Positions 1 through 11,239 of a DNA stretch of 64,000 nucleotides are shown here, one piece after another; position 1 is the stretch's first letter; the number at the start of each line of letters is the position of its first letter. The position numbers and the translations under genes are program-made. The notes under the pieces are model-generated. The model saw nothing but the letters and a program-made list of their open reading frames with translations, was not told the DNA's origin and made no database searches. The DNA is from Tausonia pullulans. Lineage: Eukaryota; Basidiomycota; Tremellomycetes; Cystofilobasidiales; Mrakiaceae. The stretch covers positions 930,001 through 994,000 of the forward strand of contig OX637626.1 of assembly GCA_951802195.1 (NCBI GenBank), given 5' to 3'.

Positions 1-1166
1 GGCTACGGATGCGAGCTTTTCGGCGCTTCTCCTCTCCCATAAGTCGGTCCTCCTCCCGCGCCAGCCGTTCCCACAGGAAGAAGTAGGAGTTGGTGCGGCA
101 CCGGCGGCCTTGTCAACCCTTGTTCAGCTCCAAGTCGCTGGCTCGACGTACATCATCACCGCCGAGTCGCTAGAGCGATACGGTGCCTCGTCAGCGCTCG
201 CTTTGTTTATTTCAAGCTGCATCGAGATGAACGACAGCAGGAAGAGCCCCCACACAGACGGGACGTTTTCGGACTGTGAGACGGACGACGACATCGAGCA
301 AATGACAAAAGCAGTGATGGGATCGCCTCTGCCTCGGTCGAACCCTCGCTGGTCTCTGGACTCGTTCGTCCTCTCCTTTCTTCTCTTTGATGCTCGCGAG
401 CTCATCTTCCCTCCCTCAATCCAGTGACACTCTCCGCGCCCCGCCTTGCTTCAGCCCGCCGCACAACCTGAACATTCCCCCCGCCTCGATCGGCAAGCTT
501 CAGAGGCTCGGTGTGCTCCCTCCCTCCCCTCCTCGCGAGCGGGACCCCCAACCGTTGTTCTTCTCTCACCAACGGTCGACGTCTGTTACTCCTCGTGCCG
601 AAAAGTTCATCTCTCTAGGTGGGGGAGGCGGCGACCGTGATGGAGGAGGCTCGTCCATCACTGCTTCCTCCTTGATCTCCTCCGCCTCGTCGAGCACCTC
701 CACTTCCAGTAGCCGCGGAGGACCTCGGCCTTCCTTCCCAAGCCGTCGTCCCCTCCCTCCTCTCCCGCTCCGGCGACCTTCCACGACGTTCCTCAACGTC
801 CTCCTCCTCCGCTCCGCCTCGCCCTACCCCGCCATCGTCCACTTCCTTTCCTCCGGAGAACTCCTCCAGGCCCTCCGTTTCCGCGCCGATGCGACCTTGG
901 GCAGTGGTGGCGGCCTGATGGTCCAGATGAGCCCGACGTGCTGTTCCCAGTGCGGCGGCGTCGGGAGCAGCGAAGCCCAGCGTCTACTGCGCCTCCGCGA
1001 ACTCGAGGCCGAAGCTCGCTGGCTTGGCCTCGTTCGGCTCGAGAGGCTATGTCGCAGTGAGAGGCGGCGGAAGGACGCGAGGAGTCGGATTGTCACAGAC
1101 CTGACTGTTGCTGATGGTGGTCTGAGGAGGGCGGCGCCGGCGCCTGGTGGGGAGGGGTGGATCTGA
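1..1166 (+). CDS. BTB/POZ (T1/KCTD-like) domain protein, 5' end missing
   Basis: The open frame entering from the left edge (possible acceptor at 74-76) reads VQLQVAGSTYIITAESLERY, the look of a BTB first strand and helix (VGG-x-x-Y-x-T-x-x-x-L). After at least one intron the last exon, ending at the stop at 1166, holds DRDGGG, then YPAIVHFLSSGELLQALRF, then LRLRELEAEARWLGLVRLE. This matches the later half of a T1-type BTB (DRD...ILxFLRxGxL...EAxxxGLxxL). Between these blocks sit Ser/Pro/Arg-rich and Gly-rich insertions, so the domain is spread over far more residues than the usual 100. The intron joining the two parts probably ends near 423, but its donor is not clear. BTB proteins of this type mediate self-association, often as cullin-3 adaptors; no second domain is visible here. 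The true start lies outside the window. Confidence 0.5.
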
Positions 1167-2134
1167 TGGAATTGATGGTTGAGATGGTGCTTTTTGTGTG
1201 TTTGTTTGTATACCCTCTGGTCTGTAGGTACTTTCTTCCCCTGGAGCCGTATGGAATTCCTTCATAATACCCATGTCACTTTCTGCGTTCGGTTGCGGCC
1301 GACTGCTTGAATGTGATGTCAACATAAGACAGATGCTGTGGACCTGAACGTCAGGGCGCGACCAGCCTGAGCGTACATCCAAGAGGAGGAAGGCTTCACA
1401 CGTGGTTCAGTACCATGTGGCTCCCCATCGCATGCGAGAGAAAGATTTGTCCATCTGCGGGGATGCTGTATAAAAAGCACGGTAAAACAAGACAAGGGAT
1501 AGATCAGCCCAGACTGGCCAAGCCCAAGATCGTCTCGACGTCTTTCGAAGCGGGACCTCCAGTCCTGATCCTTCGGATATCTCGCACGGCTCAGCGTTGC
1601 CCGGGGATCTCACCGCGAGGACCCTTGCTCGACCTGAAGATGGAGGCTGGCCGTTGTTCGGACGAAGGAAGTGCAGTTGGGGCTGGACTGGTTCGCGGGC
1701 AGGTGATGCAGTTTGCCAACGCCGCGAGCCCGTTCGCCGGCTGCTGATGTACCCAGACCCACCTTGCTGATCCCGGAACTGATGGTCTGAAATGGGTCGT
1801 TCGTGGCGGGACGCACGATGGTCGTGGTGTGGTCGAGGGGCGACCGGCGCTGCGTTGCCTGTCTGCTGCTCTCTCGCGTACTCCTCGCTTGTGCTCTCTG
1901 TTCCTGCCGGTTCTACCCAGCGGCAGCCATTTTTTATTCACCCATCGAAGTCCCTTTCTGAGAGTGGACATATGAGGTGACACCCTTTCTGAACCGCTAC
2001 TGGACTGCCTCTAGTCGAACCGCCGGTTTGTCTCTGTCCAAAAGAAGGGACCTCTTGGTCTCCCGGTCCCCGCAGTGGAATCCATCACTCTTCGGAACAA
2101 AAATTAAAAATAAAACTGGCCCAACGGACAGCTT

Positions 2135-2150
2135 CCCCCCCCCCCCCCCC
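2135..2150. repeat. poly(C) tract, 16 nt
   Basis: Sixteen uninterrupted C residues, followed after one T by six more. It lies in the intergenic stretch between the BTB gene and PSD1. Confidence 0.95.
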
Positions 2151-2303
2151 TCCCCCCGCCCTCTTATCTCCTCGTTCACGAACCCCTCCGTACCATGTCC
2201 TGAGCGCGCTTCCCTGGTCTCTCTCCAGCCTCCAGCCTCCAGCCTCCAGTCCTCCTTCATTCGAGCAGAGCCAAGCCGCATAGGCCAGCCCGCAGCCGCT
2301 GCA

Positions 2304-2323
2304 GGGGGGGGGGGGGGGGGGGG
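2304..2323. repeat. poly(G) tract, 20 nt
   Basis: Twenty uninterrupted G residues about 150 bases from the preceding poly(C) run. The two are complementary and could fold back on each other in single strands. Confidence 0.95.
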
Positions 2324-2450
2324 AGGCGGGAACCACCCCCCCCCCGTAAGCACTTCACCTCGATCGCTCTGTCCCGGCCCAGGCCACCGTGGACCCGTCA
2401 CGCACATACATATCGCCAGCTCCTTCAAGTGCCCCCCCCTTCTCCCTTCG

Positions 2451-2497
2451 CCCCCCCCCCCCCCCCCCCCCCCCTTTGTGTGTGTGTGTGTGTGTGT
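2451..2497. repeat. poly(C)24 followed by a TG microsatellite
   Basis: Twenty-four C residues run directly into a TG dinucleotide repeat of about 22 nt, then a T run. This is the longest homopolymer in the window. Confidence 0.95.
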
Positions 2498-3245
2498 AGT
2501 TTTTTTTCCTTTAGAGAGAGAAAAAGATGGGCACTATGCATCCAAGATGCTGGAGAAGAGGAGGAGAGGGTCTCTCTCCCCCGCCTAGAGAGAGGCGGTG
2601 CCGGCCGAGGCTACCAACCTACCTGCCTACTTGCCTACCCCACCCGTCGTGCGTGAGCTGACGGCGGGCGCCCTGATTCGCCATCAACGACGTCACTCAC
2701 TTTCTTTCATTCTCGCCCCGCATGTTCAACGAGCGAGACATGGTATCGCTCGATCCTCACTTCAATCTTACGTGAAGCCAGGAACGTGTTCAGAGAGACG
2801 CTGGGTTTGGGTTAATTCCGTCGAGTAGGCGGATTGAAATCAACGTTGTAGATGTGAGCAAAGAGAGAGAAAGAGGAAGTAGAAAAGAAAAAGTGAAAAG
2901 AACACAGCGGGGGCAGACATAAGCAAGACAGATGAGGAAGAAGGGGGCGGAAGAGGAAAGGGGGAGAGGAGGAATCCCAGTGTTGAAAGGGACGTGAGGG
3001 GGGGGCGGTTGAGCGCCGCTGCGAGGAGGGGGCAGAGGCAAGGTGGATAGATGGACGGGGCAAGGAAGATGATGGATTGGGGGTGTTTTCTCGGGGCAAG
3101 AATGATGTTGAAATGCGAGGATGGAGGTGGGAGGGATGAGCACTCCCGGTGGAGATAAAAGAAAGGAAGGGGAAAAGGGAGAGAGCGAGAGGTGCATTAC
3201 GAGGTGCATGGATGGAGGGAGAGGCAGGAAGGAGGGTGCTACCAA

Positions 3246-5760
3246 TTACTCCGTCTTGGGCGAAGGAGTCGGGCTTGAGGCGCTCTCACCCGGAATGTAG
3301 CCGATTGCCTCTCCGACTTTGATCTTCTGGCCCTCCTCGACCGCAAAGGTGAAGTTCTTAGGGGCCTCGAAGATGAGCACAATCGTCGACCCAAGCTTGA
3401 AGCCGCCCATCTCGTCGCCAGCGGAGAGCGGCTGCCCACGGAGGAGGCTCGACGCCTTGGAGTAGACGGCCTCGATGTACGTGCCCGCCGGGTGGGGGCG
3501 GAGTCGGTTGTTGGTCCGGAGGGCCTGGTCAAAGTTGATCTTGATCGAGCCGACGTTGGTCGCGCCGACAGGGACCATGCCGAAGAAGCCGTACCGCCAG
3601 CGGCCGAGAAGGGCAACGCGCTCGTTGAGGACGAAGAGGTTCGAGAGACGGCGGGCAATGTAAGGGGAAACAGAGAAGAGCTCGCCGGCGAAGTGCCTCC
3701 TGCGCTCAACGACCCAGGCCGTGGGCGAGTGGAATCGGTGGTAATCGCCCGGAGCGAGGTAGATGACCGTGAAAAAGAGGCCATTGCCCTCTCTAAGCTT
3801 GGAAACCGAGCTCTTGGGAATCTTGGCGCCCTGAGGGATCGCCTCGGCACCCATGGAGAGCGCAACGCTCGCGTCATGGACGACCGAGTCGGCGCGCGAC
3901 CGGTCGGCGAACATTTCGGTCGGGACCGAGGCGTCCTCCTTGGGCGAACCGGGAGTGGAAGACGTTGAGGATCGGGAGGAGATCGAGGTCGGGGTTGTTG
4001 AGCCAGAGGTAAAGAGGGCCTCCTCCTCTTCCGACTCAGTACCAGGGGGGGCCTGGGAGGGAACCTTGAGGTGGTGGCCGCCAGAGCCGAGAAGATCGCC
4101 AAGCGAGTAGTCGATGTCGTTGATGTTGGCAAAATCTTGGTCTGTCGAGGCGAGAAGAGATGCTTTGGTCAGCTCATGTGGACGGGTTCGAAAAGAGAGA
4201 CAAGCGAGACGACGACCTACCGTCCACGGCGCGCTCCGTGTCAAAATCGATGTTTTCGGACTTGGGTGACCCGGGGATGTTCGACTTGCCGAGGAGGGCG
4301 TCGAGCGAGTAGCTCATGCCCTTGACTTGCTCAACCTTGGCGCCAGAGATGGCGCCAAAATGGAGGAGCTTGCCGTCGGCGGGCGAGACCTGATAGATGG
4401 ACGGACGGACGGACGGACGGACGGACAGACGGACAGATCAGCCCCAAGCCCTCCTCGTTCGACCTCCCTTCCTTCCGGCACAGGGGCAGGCCACTGCAAG
4501 ACCACGTACGAGGGGGACGTCGGCTATCGGCCGGACTCCAGGCTTGAGCTTGCGGTAGAAGAAGTCGCCGAGCGAGGCGTACTGCTTGAGGTCTGGCTGC
4601 TCGAGCTCGTCGAGATTGCAGCCGAACGCCCAGGCGTACATCCTGAATCCAGGCTCACGCGACCAGACGGGGAGCTGGAGTGAGGGGCAGTGTCGTCAGC
4701 GAGACTGGCCGTCTCACCAAAAAGAGAGAGAGAGAGAGAGCGCGCAACAGACCTCGAACGAGTTAAGGTAGCCCCACAGGCGGGAGAGCGACCGGAGCGG
4801 GAGAGCGCCCATGACGTGAACCTGGAGAGTCACACACAGACACACCACGCAAACGAGTCAGGAGAGGACGAGGAGAGAAGAGAGATAGACCGAAGCGCAT
4901 GCTCACCTGCCACGGTCCCCTCAGCTTTACGACCATCTCTTCACCGTCATCGGTCATGCCGACCGAGGCCCGGTCCCTTGGCCGGGACGAGCCCCAGCTC
5001 TGCTGGTAGTCGTAGATGCCGTATGCGATGGCCCCGACAAACGGGATCGGGATCCACTTGGACCGGGGCTTCCAAGCGGAGCGCAAGCGGGCTGGGAGGG
5101 ACGAGGGGCGTGAAGGTGAGGGCGAAAGGAAGAGCGTGCGCGAGATATGCCAGTCGGCGGGCGGAAGCGGAGAAGAAGGGGGGGAGCGAGAGAAGAGGAC
5201 AGGCATCAGCGCCGGGCTCCTCCAAGCATCCAGGCCGAGACAGGATCCGGCCGAGCAGAAGAAGGGGAGCACTGAGAAGAAGAAACGAGAGACCCCTCGG
5301 GACGGAGCCACGCAGGCAAGACCGCGCGAGGAGGGAGGAGCACGAGTTGTCCCTTGCCCCCTGGTCGGACGACCGACCCCCCGTTTCGGTCTTTCGCTTG
5401 CTGCTGACACTCACATCCGACGCCCCTGCGCTTCTTCTTGCCCCCGTTAGGGATCTCCTCGTACGGGCCGCCAGCGGTCGGGGGGATGGGCGAGCCAGGG
5501 CCAAGCGGGCCCTGGTCCTTGGCGAGCGAGGGCTGGGTCCGGAACCCCCGGCGCCAGGACAGATTGGGCCGTTTGGGGAGGTACGACCGGTAGGCCGGGA
5601 CAGCGCGAGCCGTCGCGCGAGGGAGGGGCATCTCGGGGTTCGTCGACGACAAGGGCGGGGTCGACGCAGACGTCGAGGATGGTGGTTGAGGGGAGGAGGC
5701 CAGGAGGGAGCTCGCGCTCGACGCGGCGGTCGAGCTGTAGGACGAGGGGTCCGCGCTCAT
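3246..5760 (-). CDS. PSD1: Phosphatidylserine decarboxylase, mitochondrial type
   Basis: It converts phosphatidylserine to phosphatidylethanolamine at the mitochondrial inner membrane. Six exons read on the minus strand (5760-5415, 5091-4907, 4821-4753, 4674-4510, 4389-4221, 4141-3246) give about 609 residues. The N-terminus is Ser/Pro/Arg-rich and fits a presequence. A membrane segment follows near residues 125-150 ([18 protein letters not shown]), then [40 protein letters not shown] and the conserved [15 protein letters not shown]. The C-terminal [14 protein letters not shown] holds the LGST motif (about 561-564), where self-cleavage makes the pyruvoyl group. An insertion of about 80 acidic and Ser/Thr-rich residues interrupts the catalytic region before [12 protein letters not shown]. 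The start at 5760 is the first ATG of the open first exon. All exon phases agree. Confidence 0.93.
4401..4436. repeat. ACGG tetranucleotide repeat inside a PSD1 intron
   Basis: About nine copies of ACGG/ACAG lie directly upstream (in gene direction) of the acceptor at 4390, so the repeat forms most of the intron that precedes the VSPADGK exon. Confidence 0.9.
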
Positions 5761-6605
5761 GGCCGGGTCGCTGTGCGCTGGGAGAGGGACGGAGGGGGAG
5801 GAGAGGAGACGGAGACGGAGACGGAGATGGAGACGGAGGCGGTTTGCGCAGGAGCAGTGAGAGACGGCCTAGGGAGGGGAGACGGAGGGGGCCGGGGCGG
5901 GGATGGGGATGGGAAGGATGATGGGCTGGTCGTCGTCGTTGAGGGGGAGGGTGATTGAGACAGAGCGAGGGAAGGTGGTTCGAGAGAGAGGCGTGTGCTC
6001 AGCCGGCGTCCGCCGTTTCTCTCCTGGAGGGTCTCCCCTCCTTTCACTCCCGGCTCGGGGCAACGCGAGGGGGAGCTGCTGCTGACGCTGGGCCGCGTAC
6101 GGGGGAGCAGTCCGCAGGCGGCAGTTCTTCCTCGCCCGGCCGTCTGGTGTTGTTGCAGCTGGCGTGAGACCCGGCAGCCTGGCGCGTTGTCTGCCCGTTT
6201 GGCTCCGCGCCCCGGGCGCCGCCCGAGTCCATCGACGGGCGGGAGACATGGCGGGCAGCCATCGCGTTCGCAAGCGGAGCGCGTCTTCTCCCGAGACACA
6301 GGCAGACAGGCAGACAGGCTGAGAGCGCTCGACCAGAGAGCAGAAACAGGCAGGAGCGCTCAGTCGTCAGCGCCGCTGGCCGCGCGCGGGGGAGGCGTAA
6401 GACGCGGTCGGTCACACGAGCGAGCGCTCCGGGGTGCAACGCGAGCATCCTGCTTCCCATCTCTGCCCGAGAGGATCGTGTGAGCGAGCGAGCACACGAG
6501 CACACGGGCACACGAGCAGGCGCTCCGCCTCTCGCTTTGTCCACCGTCCTTCCTTCTCTAACACCTAGCCTTTCGGGATATGCACGTCTCAAGTCTATCA
6601 TTGCA
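5761..6605. other. PSD1 upstream region and GRASP 3' flank
   Basis: This 845-base gap holds the presumed PSD1 promoter and leader and the 3' flank of the GRASP gene. A GGAGAC hexanucleotide repeat occupies 5805-5840, just upstream of the PSD1 start. The short frames here have Arg-rich or low-complexity products and no recognised domain. I see no gene. Confidence 0.6.
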
Positions 6606-7927
6606 TCACGAAGAGGTCGTCGCCTCGACAAAGCCGTGGTCCGCCGCCAGGGGCTTCGGGATCCGGTGGAGGAGGCCGTACCCGGCGCCGCAGCCGAGGA
6701 GACCCTCGCCACCCCATTGCCGGTTCGGGACGAGGACGACCTCCTGTGGGAGAGCAGCGAGAAGGGAAGTCGTCAGTGGGTGGGGGGGGGGGGGGGGGGG
6801 TGAGTCGGACGGGACGAGAGCGGGCACGCATCAGGACCTACCCGAAGCGTACTGGATGAGCGCGGGGGGCACAGGTCAGACAAAGCCAAGAGCCAGGAGG
6901 AGGCAGTGAAAGCGTCGCTCACTCGAAGTCATAAGAGTACACATAGAGCCGCAAGGGCTTGTCCTCGTGCTGAACGGGCAGGATCGTCAGCATCCGTCGC
7001 TCGTTCTATCTCGAGCGGGGACTGGAAACGCACCCCCTCGACAAGATCGTAAAAGTCCGACTCGTTGTTCAGGACGCCTCCGGCCCAGCCGATGATCCAA
7101 TCTCCGTATGGAACGAGTCCTAATGAACGGCGCGCGCGTGGCCGTCGTCGTCATCGTCGCAGGGTGCTCGCAGGTCAGCTTCGAGACCTTTTGCCTCGCA
7201 CCCTCCCCTGCTCGGAAAGAACCACATACCTGCCGATTCCGCCGGGCTGCCCTCTAAGACCTCAAGCACGTGCCACACGTTCTCAAGGGCCGTCTGGGGC
7301 GAGCAGAACCTCAGCGAGAGACCCAGGAGCGACGGCTGTTGCTGCGAGCTATAGTGCTCCTGGCTCGGCGTGCTCCGGTGCTGGCCAGTCTTTGTCGGCG
7401 ACGTCGGGAGATGCAAGGAAGGGGTCGACCAGTCCCGCGAGGGCGTCAGAGAGACGCGACGCGTCTCCTGCCGCTTGGACGAGTGCACGAGGAGCGTGAG
7501 GGTCCGCGACTCGAAGGAGTCAACGGTAGAGGACAGAGATTCCGGAGACAACTCCTGGTGGAGAGAGGGGCAAAATTCAGATCAGACAGGTGTGCCAGCA
7601 ACGAGGGGCAGGTCGGGCGTCCATGACGAACCGTCTCGACGCCTTCGATGCCGATGATGAAGTCGAAGACTGGGAGGGGAACGGGGTTCAGCGTGGCCTC
7701 AGACGCATGGGCTAGAATCTATGTACATGGCTCAATGCCTGCCTCGGCAGCTGGGCTCCCCTCCGCGACTCTGGTGGCGGCCGAGAGGGAAAGCGTCGGT
7801 CAGGTGCGGTGCGCGTGTGTAGGTAGGTACTGGGGACGAGATTGAGAGCTGGGGCGAACCGTAGGACGTGAAGAGCCTTGGACGAGCCACCGAATGAGTC
7901 GTTTGCAGACGAGGGCGCGTTACCCAT
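6606..7927 (-). CDS. GRH1: Golgi reassembly stacking protein (GRASP/Grh1 family)
   Basis: GRASP proteins tether Golgi or ER-exit-site membranes through two PDZ-like domains. Eight exons (7927-7860, 7770-7727, 7669-7632, 7554-7230, 7119-7034, 6969-6923, 6851-6842, 6743-6606) give 251 residues. The first domain reads [20 protein letters not shown] then [13 protein letters not shown]. The second has [40 protein letters not shown] and [20 protein letters not shown], ending in [13 protein letters not shown]. The N-terminus [12 protein letters not shown] has Gly2 and small residues suited to N-myristoylation. The 10-nt exon 6842-6851 encodes T-L-R and is required to keep frame. A 19-nt poly(C) run (minus strand) lies in the intron before the last exon. 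The protein ends soon after the GRASP core, so it lacks the long Ser/Pro-rich tail of animal GRASPs. Confidence 0.92.
6782..6800. repeat. poly(G) tract, 19 nt, in a GRASP intron
   Basis: Nineteen G residues on the plus strand, so a C run in the transcribed intron between the 10-nt exon and the last exon of the GRASP gene. Confidence 0.95.
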
Positions 7928-8596
7928 TGAGGACAGAGGAGAGAGAGAAGTTAGAAGAGATACAGAGGGGGCGACAATGTGATGGTCGAAGGCCGAGGGT
8001 CCAGGCGAGGCGCGTCCCGACTGGACGGCGGGAGCTCCTTGGACGCTTCCTCAGTCTCATCTTTCAACCATCACCTGGCCGCTGGCTTCGATGACCACGA
8101 CGACTGCTATCAACGCCTGTGGCCGGGCGAGATCTTTGTTCTCGTCAGGTGTTTTCTCTGCTTTCCGCCATGTTCCTTGGTCGACGGCAGATGCTGGATG
8201 AAGGACAATCACAGGACAGCACCGTCACCACCATCACCGCCACTCCTCCCGTCCGATCGCCAGCCTTCTCTTTTCTCCAGGAACGTGGGCAGACACGTCA
8301 TCTTTCAGCACAGGACGTCCCCCAGCCTCCTCCTGGCCGCAGCGGGGAGGGAGGAGAGGATCCCCTAAGTCTAAGTCGAGGAAGCCCCTCTTCAAACTCC
8401 TCCCGATGGGGGCAGGCCCAACAAGTCTCGTTCCACGCCCGACGACCTCTCACGACTCCCTCAGCCCTCTCTCAACGTTCTCCCGCTCTCTCTCACGCCC
8501 TTCCACGCTTGTCTCGTTCTTTCTCTCTCTTGTCTCCGTCTTCCATCTCCCTGGCCAGCCGACCCTCCGCGCGGTAGGTAGACTGTGTCTCGCCTC
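7928..8596. promoter_or_regulatory. Divergent intergenic region, GRASP / four-TM protein gene
   Basis: The two start codons lie 669 bases apart and the genes point away from each other, so both promoters and leaders must be here. The stretch 8340-8580 is strongly CT-rich on the plus strand, as is common for fungal leaders. I could not identify a TATA box or any named factor site. Confidence 0.5.
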
Positions 8597-11239
8597 ATGC
8601 AGCCGCAGCCGGCCGACTACTTTGGCCCTGGGGCACTCCCACTCCGTCCGACGCCCCGACGCGTCTCTTGGTCTCCCCAAGCGGCCGCCGTGGATGAACA
8701 GCGACGACCCGGTGGCTACCTCTGGCTTCGCGAAGATCATTTCTCCCATCCACCGACCCCCCATGAAGACCCGGTCCTCACGCACTCTCCGCGCCCGAGC
8801 CTCGGATCATCACGACCCCCCTCGACAGTTGCTTCCTCCTCTCGAGGCCTAAACCCCTCGCCGCTGCCCGTCGTCGCCTCCCACTCTCCTTGGGAGGATG
8901 GCCGCTACGACCGCTCAACCAGGCAAGCTCTGAGAGAGGAGTCCGAGGCGTCACTCGTCGAGCTTGACCTTGCGACGTACTCGCGCGCTCTTGAGCGAGA
9001 GATGGCTCGGACCGAGAGCAGCAACTCACCTTACGCCCCGTTCGACCCGAGGGAGACCATCCGTCGCGGCCAACACGTCTCCCCGACGTTTATGGCCTCA
9101 TCTGCCCACCAGGGCTACCTATCCCCTGACCCCCCACAAGCGGCAGTCGCTGGGGGCTATGTTCGGAGCTGGCAAGAGGAACAACAGGAGCATCAGATGT
9201 CTTTGCCATCCTTTGGCAGTCGATGCCAATTCGAGGACGATCGTTCCGGGCTTCGCCAATTGACCACAGCGACGACCGTCACCTCGCCTCACCATACCTA
9301 TACCTCGCGCCCTCAGCCCGTCCAACACGCCTCATCTTTCTATGCCGGATCGAACCCTTCATCATCCTCGGCGGGCGGTGGCTCTCGCTCCCGCTCCTAT
9401 CCCTTCACCCCCAAGGACGCCCCCGCCCGTCGAAGCCTCCCCCAACAGCCGTTCTATTCCTCCTCGCCGCCGTCGTCCTCCGGCCACACTGCCACCTCCA
9501 CCTCCAGACGATCACCCCCCTCTCCCGCGGCCCCCTTCTACTCCAAAGCCACCCCGATCCACCCGCACCAGCTCGTCACGGCCGCTGACACCGACGACGC
9601 CGCCTCCCTCGCCCCAACATACCGCTACGATGCGCCCCAGGGTGCCGACATCCCCGGCTACTTTCCACCGGACTCAGCTGCCCCGAACGTCGTCTTTGAT
9701 CCGGAAGCACCGCATCACTTTGGCTCGGCAATGAGAACCGCGGGCGGAGGCGCCGGCGGTGGTCGACCGGGGGCCTTCCTAAGGGACGAGGACGAGGGCG
9801 AGGGCGAGCTCGATCGTGAGACACTCAAGGCGTTCCCCAAGTTCGCGAGGACGTGGTTCCACCATCCCAACAGTGATGGAGGCGACATGCGTCGGAGCAG
9901 TGGGGGCCCACCTCAACGCAAGGAGGAGCAGCACCGGCCGGGCCTGACCGGTGACCTGGGCGAGCGTCCTCCTGTCCAAGGAGCAGAAGGCGAGGAGGAG
10001 ATGCTTAAGATGCCTCACGTCCCTGAGGCTGAAGATCTTGAGCGCATCAAGGAGAGCCGAGTTCGTCAGCTCGAGCGAGAGTTTGGCGCTGGCGCTTCCC
10101 GTAAAGATGGCGCCGGGGGCAAGGTTTCGTCCGTCGAACCGCCTCAGCTCGAGGTCGGCGATGTCGATGGGAAAGGGAGAATCGTCACGGCTGGGCCGAA
10201 GCTTCGAATGTGGTTGCGGATCTTTGAGGGGATCATTGAGGTGGCGACCGTCGGTCTCGCTCTGTACCCGGCCTTTGTCAGTCGCATACTTCCTCTCTCC
10301 TTTACCTTAGCCACCATTTGACTCCCCCTTCCAGCTTCTCAAAGTCACGCTTCCTCCCCCACCCAAAGGTACTCTCTCAGCCTACGTTCTATACGGCTTT
10401 TCCCTCATTGCCCTCATCGCCTTCCTCGCATTCGTCGTCATCCGACCTCTTTGCTGCGCCAACGCCGAGCGCACGAAATCCTCAGCTGCAGGGGGGATGC
10501 ATCCCGGCAGCCATTTTGTCCCATTGCCGCCCAGGCCAGGCGGAGGTGGAAAGGGGATGGGGAAGAAGGGCAAGGGCATGCAACCAGGGTTCCAGATCAA
10601 CCTGCTCGTCGATCCGGTGAGTCATGCCCCATCAGATCTCCCTGCTCGATTCAGAGCTGACGTCCTCTGCTCTGATTTCACCAGAGGTCCCTTATGCTTC
10701 AACCTCCGCCGACCAAACGTCGTAAGAAGCATCGTCGCAAGAAGAACGGCGCCCGACAAGCCTCAGACGACTTTTCCTCCTCCTCGTCCGACTCGGACAG
10801 TGACGACGAGCAAGAAGCCCGCGGTCGACCCCTCGACGTGATGGGCGATCGGCTCCGGTTCGCTGAGGCTCGTCGATGGATCGTCAAGATGCTCTGGTTC
10901 GACGCTGCCATGGTCGTCGGGTGGTGAGAGCTGTCCATCTCGATCCTTGTTGTGAGCGCTCTGGCTGATATTCCGGACTTTGAAGGGGAGTCGTTGCCCT
11001 CCTCCAACTGTTTGTCGCCCCCAAGTGTCCGGTCCAGACCTTCGACGGATGGTCTGTCCCTCTTCTCCTCCTCCTCCCTCATGATGCCTTCCTCCCCAGC
11101 TAATGTCCCATCTTATAGGTGCGACCTCTGGAACTCCACCATTGCCTGCGCCCTCGCCCTTATGCTCGCCTTCGGGACATCTTTCGTCCTCGGTTGCAAG
11201 GACGCCAGGCTGCCGGGCCCGTACCCTGGCCGGGGATGA
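8597..11239 (+). CDS. Unknown membrane protein, disordered N-terminus and four C-terminal TM segments
   Basis: I do not recognise the family. Five exons (8597-10276, 10335-10616, 10685-10923, 10986-11051, 11119-11239) give about 795 residues. The first 500 are Ser/Pro/Gln-rich and apparently unstructured. Four hydrophobic segments follow: WLRIFEGIIEVATVGLALYP, YVLYGFSLIALIAFLAFVVI, MLWFDAAMVVGWGVVALLQL and TIACALALMLAFGTSFVLGC. Between the second and third is a loop with Gly/Lys-rich and basic stretches (TKRRKKHRRKKNG) followed by an acidic Ser/Asp run. The last segments end close to the C-terminus (RLPGPYPGRG). All phases are consistent; the third and fourth junctions both split Trp codons. 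ATG 8597 is the first ATG of the open frame. The layout suggests an integral membrane protein with a large cytosolic head, but no reaction or partner can be assigned. Confidence 0.75.

Larger units (their letters stand above)
1167..3245. other. Intergenic, convergent gene ends, rich in homopolymer tracts
   Basis: This 2.1 kb stretch lies between the 3' end of the BTB gene and the 3' end of PSD1. It has long poly(C), poly(G) and TG runs and a short CAGCCTC-type repeat near 2226-2250. Several short frames exist on both strands, but none shows a recognisable domain or a convincing splice pattern. I see no gene here. Confidence 0.6.

Noticed and set aside
3492-3968. 158-residue plus-strand reading frame
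   Set aside because: Antisense to the catalytic exon of PSD1, whose protein matches a known family in detail.
4690-5958. 422-residue plus-strand reading frame
   Set aside because: It lies antisense to PSD1 exons and introns, is dominated by Arg, Gly and Glu, and contains no domain. It is a by-product of GC-rich codon use on the other strand.
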